From the NCBI GenBank assembly GCA_027297085.1, contig JAPUIL010000031.1, forward strand, positions 1 through 9,723: a stretch of DNA of 9,723 nucleotides. The letters run 5' to 3'. Shown in pieces: positions 5,965 through 9,723 of this stretch. The notes below the pieces were generated by a model. That model saw only the letters and a list, made by a program, of their open reading frames with translations, was not told the origin of the DNA and ran no database searches. Origin of the DNA: Verrucomicrobiota bacterium (GTDB taxonomy: Bacteria > Verrucomicrobiota > Verrucomicrobiia > Opitutales > UBA2995). Every line of letters begins with the position of its first letter. Positions within the stretch are counted from its first letter, which is position 1. The position numbers and the translations under genes are program-made.

Positions 5965-6843
5965 ATGATCCGCACATTATTCAACACGACTTCCCTCTTG
6001 ACGTATATTCTGGCATGCTTGGCATTGGCCATAAACACACATGCACAAGAGCGATGGGAAAATCCGGTCCGCAAACTCCTCAAGGAGGGCAAACCCGTCA
6101 TTGGGGCAACGATCACGGTAAACAGCGTCGATGTTGCGGCTCAGGCGGCCAACATGGGTTTCGATTTCCTGTGGGTGGAAATGGAACACAGCCCCATCGG
6201 CCTTGAGACCTACCGCAATATGGTCCTGGCCACGCGGGGGCTTAAAGCAGTGCCTTTCGCCCGCGTGCCGGTTAACGAGTTATGGACGGCCAAGCGTGTG
6301 TTGGACGCCGGAGCTCTTGGCGTGATCTTTCCGTTTACCAGTACTCCGGAGCTTGCCCGTCAAGCCGTGGCAGCCTGCAAATATCCGCCCGAAGGCAAGC
6401 GGGGATCCGGACCCGGGTTGGCATCGTTCCGCTGGCAGTCCGCAGATGAGAGCTACCAACAGTTTGCCAACCGCAATGTCATGGTGATCACTTTGATAGA
6501 AGACCAGTCCGGGGTCGACCATGTTGACGAGATCTGCGCCATCCCTGGCATTGACGTGATCTATATTGGCCCCAGCGATCTGTCGTGGCAGCTTGCGGGA
6601 GGCGACCGCAATTCTCCGAAATTCAAAGCGGCCATGGCTAAGATTATCGCGGCTGCCAAACGCCACGGTAAGTTCCTGGGCCGGCCCGCTGGCAGTCCCG
6701 AACAAATGAAGCAATATATCGAGCAGGGATTTCTGTTTTTTCAAAGTGCCAGCGACGTTGGAATGATGAGAAGAGGGGCTCGCTATTATCTCGATCCACT
6801 CGACAAGAAAGGAATCGATCCCAGGACGAAGTCGCTGTACTAA
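5965..6843 (+). CDS. HpcH/HpaI-family class II aldolase with N-terminal signal peptide
   Basis: A 292-residue member of the HpcH/HpaI family (metal-dependent, pyruvate-forming cleavage of 2-oxo-3-deoxy acids or 4-hydroxy-2-oxoacids). Motifs in order: WVEMEHSP with H75 (catalytic histidine position), FARVP with R100 (pyruvate-binding arginine), DAGALGVIFP (114-123), YPPEGKRGSG (140-149), E179 in LIED and D205 in IGPSDLS as the metal ligands. The first 27 residues form a clear signal peptide: MIRT, a hydrophobic core (about 11-23) and THA before QE as a cleavage site. Most known members are cytosolic, so a periplasmic location is the odd feature. The start is firm: AAAGGAG at 5953-5959 with a 5-nt spacer. 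It lies 180 nt downstream of the exported dehydrogenase, whose substrates (2-oxoacids) this aldolase would release. Tightly related functions are likely; the exact substrate is unknown. Confidence 0.9.
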   Translation: MIRTLFNTTSLLTYILACLALAINTHAQERWENPVRKLLKEGKPVIGATITVNSVDVAAQAANMGFDFLWVEMEHSPIGLETYRNMVLATRGLKAVPFARVPVNELWTAKRVLDAGALGVIFPFTSTPELARQAVAACKYPPEGKRGSGPGLASFRWQSADESYQQFANRNVMVITLIEDQSGVDHVDEICAIPGIDVIYIGPSDLSWQLAGGDRNSPKFKAAMAKIIAAAKRHGKFLGRPAGSPEQMKQYIEQGFLFFQSASDVGMMRRGARYYLDPLDKKGIDPRTKSLY

Positions 6844-6859
6844 CCTGTTTTGCTATTAC

Positions 6860-6878
6860 AAAATGAGGCCATCATTTT
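6860..6878. terminator. Possible weak bidirectional terminator after the aldolase gene
   Basis: AAAATGAGGCCATCATTTT is a perfect 7-bp stem (AAAATGA/TCATTTT) with a GGCCA loop, 16 nt past the aldolase stop. The A and T tracts are part of the stem, as in weak bidirectional terminators. The stem is GC-poor, so strength is doubtful. Confidence 0.35.
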
Positions 6879-6902
6879 AAACAAGCTTGTGTGATTTGAG
6901 AT

Positions 6903-6919
6903 GGCAGGCCAAACCTGCC
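6903..6919. repeat. GC-rich palindrome between aldolase and lipoprotein genes
   Basis: GGCAGG (6903-6908) pairs with CCTGCC (6914-6919) around a CCAAA loop. There is no T-tract after it. It is a compact stable hairpin of REP-like character; function not evident. Confidence 0.4.
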
Positions 6920-6966
6920 TCCGAGCAAGCACTGCGGCGAGACATGATTACAGAAAAAGTTTCGAC

Positions 6967-6980
6967 TCTGGAATGATTCT
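6967..6980 (+). repeat. Near-direct repeat, left copy
   Basis: TCTGGAATGATTCT matches TCTGGAGTGATTCT at 7742-7755 in 13 of 14 positions. The left copy is followed by AAATTAAGG and the right one by TTAAAGG. The two copies bracket the GC-rich lipoprotein-like gene. Confidence 0.5.
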
Positions 6981-6997
6981 AAATTAAGGTTTCCAAT

Positions 6998-7735
6998 GTG
7001 TTTGTAACAAAAACCAAAATTCGGGCAAACCCTTTTCCGGCGGCGATAGATTCTACAATAACAATGCCTGCCATGTGCGGGGTCCTGGCTCTGGTCGCCT
7101 TCTGCGGTCTGCTGCTATGGGCATGCACGCCCGTTTCTGGAGGCAGTCTGAGCCTCGACATGCGAGTGACACTCGAGCAGGACGACCGGGAGATTTTGGA
7201 GGGCTACACGGCGACCTATAATCACAGTGCGATCACCACTCTGCGCGGTAGGCGGACCCGGAATACAGAGGTTCGAAACGCCAAATGGGACGGCTATGAG
7301 ACCTGTGATGATCCGCCACTCGAGTTGAAATGGCAAAGTCTCATCATCTTCGACGACTTCCCATACGCCGAGCCCGAGGTTGGCGTGGTGGTCCGGGACA
7401 CGGAGGCCTGGCTGCTATACCATCCAGCCCGTGAATTCGGGGTCAAGCATCCGGGCCGGCCACCGTGCGGCCCGGGCGACGGCATCCCGCCAGGCACCTT
7501 GGTACCCAAGAGCTACTTCTTCGACGATCTGGCAGAGGGAGCTGAGCCTGCAGGAGATTTTCCGGTTTACTTCGAGGACGAGAGTGATTCTTGGGGCGGC
7601 TTTGTCCTTGCCGTTCTACCGATGAACGAGCTGGAAGCAGGCAGGTCGATTCCGCTGTCCGTATCCTACGAGTTGGTCACCGGCATCTTCACGATTCGGT
7701 TCCGCATCGAAGGGACCATCACACCGATTCCGTAG
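6998..7735 (+). CDS. Unrecognised lipoprotein-like protein
   Basis: A 245-residue protein of no family I recognise. Residues 26-42 are hydrophobic (CGVLALVAFCGLLLWA) and end at C43 in LLWACTP, a lipobox-like site (L at -3, A at -1, unusual W at -2), so it is probably a lipid-anchored envelope protein. The mature part is rich in short alternating stretches and acidic residues, for example LIIFDDFPYAEPEVGVVV and SYFFDDLAEG, with a Pro/Gly-rich middle (152-166) and two further cysteines (C103, C157); a beta-sandwich-like fold is possible. The chosen start is GTG at 6998: AAGG at 6986-6989 lies 8 nt upstream and the start gives a basic N-region (K5, K7, R9). ATG at 7064 is the alternative but would leave the signal without positive charge. 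The gene is visibly richer in G and C than the TonB-domain genes after it, and is flanked by near-direct repeats, so recent acquisition is possible. Confidence 0.65.
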   Translation: MFVTKTKIRANPFPAAIDSTITMPAMCGVLALVAFCGLLLWACTPVSGGSLSLDMRVTLEQDDREILEGYTATYNHSAITTLRGRRTRNTEVRNAKWDGYETCDDPPLELKWQSLIIFDDFPYAEPEVGVVVRDTEAWLLYHPAREFGVKHPGRPPCGPGDGIPPGTLVPKSYFFDDLAEGAEPAGDFPVYFEDESDSWGGFVLAVLPMNELEAGRSIPLSVSYELVTGIFTIRFRIEGTITPIP

Positions 7736-7741
7736 GTGACG

Positions 7742-7755
7742 TCTGGAGTGATTCT
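7742..7755 (+). repeat. Near-direct repeat, right copy
   Basis: TCTGGAGTGATTCT is the partner of the copy at 6967-6980 (one mismatch). It begins 6 nt after the lipoprotein stop codon and runs almost directly into the heptamer array. Confidence 0.5.
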
Positions 7756-7760
7756 TTAAA

Positions 7761-7802
7761 GGCAGAAGGATGAAGGCAGAAGGCAGAAGGATGAAGGCAA
7801 AT
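7761..7802 (+). repeat. Heptanucleotide tandem repeat (GGCAGAA/GGATGAA)
   Basis: Six consecutive 7-nt units: GGCAGAA, GGATGAA, GGCAGAA, GGCAGAA, GGATGAA and a decayed GGCAAAT. It lies outside genes, between the lipoprotein-like and TonB-domain genes. Similar AAGGCAGAAGG-type short tandem repeats are known from cyanobacteria and other environmental genomes. Copy number may vary between strains. Confidence 0.85.
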
Positions 7803-7892
7803 ATTATTAAGAAACTTATGCACTAAATCGTTATAAGAATTTTGAGGAAGTGTTTTTATCAGTAAACGACTAAAGTTAGGAATTTAAGTATT

Positions 7893-8276
7893 ATGAAAAT
7901 ACCATCACTGATACTCATCTCGTTCGCGTTGGTCTTTGGATCCTATTTATCTTTCGCCGAAACAAAACCAGCGGAGCCCATCAAGGCCTATGAACTAGAA
8001 GAGTTGGATAAAGAGCCGGAGGCTTTAATACGGATCGCGCCTAAATACCCCAAGATCCTTAAAAGAAATAGGAAAAACGGCACCGTAATTATACAGTTTA
8101 TTGTCGATGAAATGGGAAAGGTCATTGACCCTAAAATTGTAAAAAGTACGAACGCTCTTTTTGACCCACCTTCTCTTGAGGCGGTAGTTCAATGGAAATA
8201 TAAACCAGGTATGAAAGACGGCAAAGCCGTTAGAACGCGAATTGAGCTACCGCTAAAGTTCAGATTGAGGAGATAG
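7893..8276 (+). CDS. Small secreted protein with a single TonB C-terminal domain
   Basis: A 127-residue protein. Residues 1-22 form a signal peptide (MKIPS, hydrophobic core, LSFA before ETKP). A short linker with ELEELDKEPEAL leads to a TonB C-terminal domain (about 46-125): APKYP (49-53), GTVIIQFIVDEMGKVIDP (63-80) and LEAVVQWKYKPGMKDGKAV (95-113), the usual W-x-(Y/F)-x-P...DGK-V pattern. TonB domains contact the TonB box of outer-membrane receptors or other periplasmic partners. However, there is no long Pro/Lys-rich linker to span the periplasm, and the N-terminus looks cleavable, so a classic energy-transducing role with ExbBD is doubtful. A weak AGGA lies 12 nt upstream of the ATG, in an AT-rich leader. 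It is followed 37 nt later by a longer paralogue. Confidence 0.82.
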   Translation: MKIPSLILISFALVFGSYLSFAETKPAEPIKAYELEELDKEPEALIRIAPKYPKILKRNRKNGTVIIQFIVDEMGKVIDPKIVKSTNALFDPPSLEAVVQWKYKPGMKDGKAVRTRIELPLKFRLRR

Positions 8277-8313
8277 CTTTGAGAGGATTGATCAGTTTTA
8301 ACTTTAATCAACA

Positions 8314-9072
8314 ATGAAGACGTTCCCCAAAATAGTCGCAATTTTCTCATTGTTCTTTGGAACAGTCTTTTCTTCCGCCGAAGGGACGTGGGATGCACCT
8401 GAAAAGATCTATAGTTTTGATGAATTAGATAGTGTGCCTGTTCCTCTTACTGAGTTGGAACCTAAGTATCCGTATGGTCTGAAAAAGATGGGAAAAGGAG
8501 GGAAGGTAATTCTTCAGTTTGCTGTCGATGAAGAGGGGAATGTGCTAAATCCAAAAGTCATTGAGAGTTCGCGCGCTTCCCTCTTAACTTCGTCAATTAA
8601 AGCTCTCTACGCATGGACATTCAGTCCTGGCAGGAAAGATGGGCAGCCGGTTAAAACAGGACTACAGGTAGCTGTGGATTTTTTAGGAAGAGAAACTGCA
8701 TTCAACCTGGTATCTGCAAGTGACTACGTACTGTTTCCAATTCCCAAACGACGGGAAGCTGTCGAGCTCGATGCTTTGAATAAGTGGCCTGAATCGATCA
8801 AACGTGTGCAGCCCAAATACGATGCTGGTTTGAAGAAGCGGGGTGTCGAAGGTACCGTCGTGGTCTGGTTTGTCATTGATGAGCAAGGCAAAGTTATCAA
8901 TCCGCAGGTGGCTGAAAGCTCACATCCTTCTTTTGCCGCCGCAAGCTTGGAGGCAGTCCTGTTATGGGAGTTCAGCCCCGGATTGCTGGAAGGAAAACCC
9001 ACAAAGTCCCTGGTCAGTCTGACTTTGAGTTTCACCTTACGAAAAAAGCACAAGCGCGTATATCCACAGTGA
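8314..9072 (+). CDS. Secreted protein with two tandem TonB C-terminal domains
   Basis: A 252-residue paralogue of the preceding gene. The signal peptide covers residues 1-22 (MKTFPK, hydrophobic core, FSSA before EGTW). Two TonB C-terminal domains follow: domain 1 at about 46-123 (EPKYP, GGKVILQFAVDEEGNVLNP, ALYAWTFSPGRKDGQPV) and domain 2 at about 162-242 (QPKYD, GTVVVWFVIDEQGKVINP, AVLLWEFSPGLLEGKPT). Each is preceded by a short acidic lead-in, SFDELDSVP and ELDALNKWP, like the ELEELDKEP of the upstream gene, so the repeat unit is lead-in plus domain. No long linker or ExbB-interacting anchor is visible. It probably arose by duplication and fusion of a gene like the upstream one. No clear Shine-Dalgarno site lies near the ATG. 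Likely an operon of two periplasmic adaptor or scaffold proteins; the partner is unknown. Confidence 0.83.
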   Translation: MKTFPKIVAIFSLFFGTVFSSAEGTWDAPEKIYSFDELDSVPVPLTELEPKYPYGLKKMGKGGKVILQFAVDEEGNVLNPKVIESSRASLLTSSIKALYAWTFSPGRKDGQPVKTGLQVAVDFLGRETAFNLVSASDYVLFPIPKRREAVELDALNKWPESIKRVQPKYDAGLKKRGVEGTVVVWFVIDEQGKVINPQVAESSHPSFAAASLEAVLLWEFSPGLLEGKPTKSLVSLTLSFTLRKKHKRVYPQ

Positions 9073-9079
9073 AAATCCT

Positions 9080-9125
9080 CACCCCACTTTTTAAATCTCC
9101 CATGTGAATGTGGGTGTCATTTTTT
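9080..9125 (+). terminator. Candidate intrinsic terminator after the TonB-domain genes
   Basis: CACCCCAC (9080-9087) can pair with GTGGGTG (9110-9116) with one bulged C. A smaller alternative is CCCA (9099-9102) with TGGG (9111-9114). Either is followed by CA and TTTTTT at 9120-9125. The position just after the stop codon at 9072 suits a terminator for the two-gene unit. Confidence 0.5.
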
Positions 9126-9183
9126 GGTTCCAATTCAAGACTGGCAGCTTCTCCCCTTGACATTCTACAAGAGAGACCATTCC

Positions 9184-9200
9184 CTGTAGTCATACTACAG
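9184..9200 (+). promoter_or_regulatory. Perfect palindrome, candidate PadR operator
   Basis: CTGTAGTCATACTACAG is a perfect 7-bp inverted repeat with a 3-nt centre, ending 4 nt before the padR-type start codon and overlapping the only Shine-Dalgarno-like AGGA (9199-9202). A TTGACA (-35-like) sits at 9157-9162, but no good -10 lies at the right spacing. PadR regulators commonly repress their own operons through dyad sites, so autoregulation is a natural reading. Confidence 0.5.
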
Positions 9201-9204
9201 GAAA

Positions 9205-9540
9205 ATGACAAAACTCACACGCACCGATTTACTCCAGGGAACCCTGGATATGATGATTCTAAAAACGCTCGCTCCCGGAGCGATGCACGGGTGGAACATA
9301 TCCAAGAAGATTCAGGCGGCCTCCGAAAACACCTTCGAGATTAAGCAGGGTTCTCTTTACCCGGCCCTCCACCGACTTGAGTCCAAAGGATTCATTCGAT
9401 CGGAATGGGGCTCTTCTGAAAACAATCGCAAAGCCAAGTTCTACACTTTGACGCCATTGGGAATCGGTCAGCTTGAGGATGAGGAGGAGATCTGGCAGCT
9501 CTTTGCCCAGGCGGTTAACTCAGTGATGCAAATCTCCTAG
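9205..9540 (+). CDS. PadR-family transcriptional regulator
   Basis: A 111-residue winged-helix protein that looks full length. The N-terminal LLQGTLDMMILKTLAPGAMHGW (9-30) and the recognition region QGSLYPALHRLESKGFI (48-64), followed by SENNRKAKFYTLTPLG (71-86), are hallmarks of the short PadR group paired with ADOP-type permeases. The C-terminal helix (about 90-108) would form the dimer arm. It is predicted to repress itself and the permease gene that begins 24 nt downstream, responding to a small molecule or envelope signal not evident here. The start is supported by the family N-terminus and by AGGA 2 nt upstream, which is close; a palindrome overlaps this ribosome binding site. Confidence 0.93.
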   Translation: MTKLTRTDLLQGTLDMMILKTLAPGAMHGWNISKKIQAASENTFEIKQGSLYPALHRLESKGFIRSEWGSSENNRKAKFYTLTPLGIGQLEDEEEIWQLFAQAVNSVMQIS

Positions 9541-9564
9541 CCGATCCAGGCTAAACTCTTGGCT

Positions 9565-9723
9565 ATGCAGATCTTCCTCAATCGAGTTCGGACTTTTTTC
9601 AAAAAGGTTTTAGGAAACAAGACCGCGGAAAGTGATCTTGCTAAAGAGTATGCCTACCATGTGGAAAGACTCACTGAGGAAAACATTGAAAAGGGCCTGG
9701 CTCCTAAAGTGGCCAAGAAAGCA
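9565..9723 (+). CDS. ADOP-type ABC transporter permease, 5' fragment (cut by window end)
   Basis: Only the first 53 codons are present. The N-terminus MQIFLNRVRTFFKKVLG is followed by an acidic/basic helical stretch, DLAKEYAYHVERLTEENIEKG and APKVAKKA. This matches the cytoplasmic prefix domain (pattern: E-x-x-x-H-x-x-x-x-x-E-x-x-x-x-G-x-x-x-x-A) that precedes the first membrane helix in the large FtsX/MacB-like permeases called ADOP (acidobacterial duplicated orphan permease). Its place 24 nt behind a PadR gene is the standard arrangement for these permeases. The full protein is usually about 800 residues with two permease modules; the rest lies beyond the window. Confidence 0.75.
   Translation, partial: MQIFLNRVRTFFKKVLGNKTAESDLAKEYAYHVERLTEENIEKGLAPKVAKKA

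Noticed and set aside
5756..5968. 70-residue frame with a hydrophobic segment, ending in an ATGA overlap with the aldolase start
   Set aside because: It begins inside the dehydrogenase gene, its second half is the translated hairpin sequence, and it has no ribosome binding site. The overlap with the aldolase ATG looks accidental.
6280..6744. 154-residue minus-strand frame inside the aldolase gene
   Set aside because: It is a shadow of a well-supported gene in a GC-biased stretch, with no recognisable domain or ribosome binding site.
7761..7802. Possible CRISPR array or attachment site at the short repeats
   Set aside because: The units are 7 nt and directly adjacent with no spacers, so this is a simple tandem repeat. 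There is no integrase or cas gene in the window.
9157..9196. Full sigma70 promoter before the PadR gene
   Set aside because: TTGACA at 9157-9162 is a perfect -35, but the positions 16-18 nt downstream have no -10-like sequence. CATACT at 9191-9196 is 28 nt away, which is too far.

Overview
The window looks like an accessory stretch of a moderate-GC Gram-negative chromosome. The best guess is a Verrucomicrobiota (Opitutae-like) or Acidobacteriota relative. This is inferred from the mix of gene families and was not tested with a marker gene: a PadR regulator followed by an ADOP-type permease, small exported TonB C-terminal-domain proteins, exported versions of usually cytosolic enzymes, few strong Shine-Dalgarno sites, and palindromic or heptameric repeats between genes. 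No rRNA, tRNA, CRISPR array or intact transposase was seen.

Left part, minus strand (about 4067 down to 98). A compact set of glycan-type genes is read leftwards: a small HAD phosphatase of the capsule-biosynthesis kind (4024-3638), a sugar-nucleotidyltransferase-like protein (3632-2883) and a putative glycosyltransferase (2886-2002). The first two are 5 nt apart and the last two overlap by 4 nt (ATGA), so they are almost certainly one transcript. After a 269-nt gap holding a 10-bp inverted repeat comes a 544-residue fusion of a PhyH-type Fe(II)/2-oxoglutarate oxygenase with two cupin domains. Together they suggest synthesis, activation and perhaps oxidative modification of an unusual sugar or polyol phosphate for a surface polysaccharide.

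Middle (4025-4743). A region of about 720 nt without a convincing gene separates the divergent units. It carries a candidate promoter at each end and three ATGACCC motifs inside a REP-like or transposon-end-like sequence.

Right part, plus strand. A D-2-hydroxyacid dehydrogenase (4744-5784) and an HpcH/HpaI aldolase (5965-6843) both keep their catalytic motifs, and both begin with an apparent export signal, which is unusual for these enzymes. A strong hairpin lies between them. Next come an unrecognised GC-rich lipoprotein-like gene (6998-7735) flanked by a 14-nt near-direct repeat and a heptamer array, and two adjacent secreted proteins with one and two TonB C-terminal domains (7893-8276, 8314-9072). 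A candidate terminator follows. The window ends with a PadR repressor (9205-9540), preceded by a perfect 7-3-7 palindrome, and the first 53 codons of an ADOP-type ABC permease cut off by the window edge.
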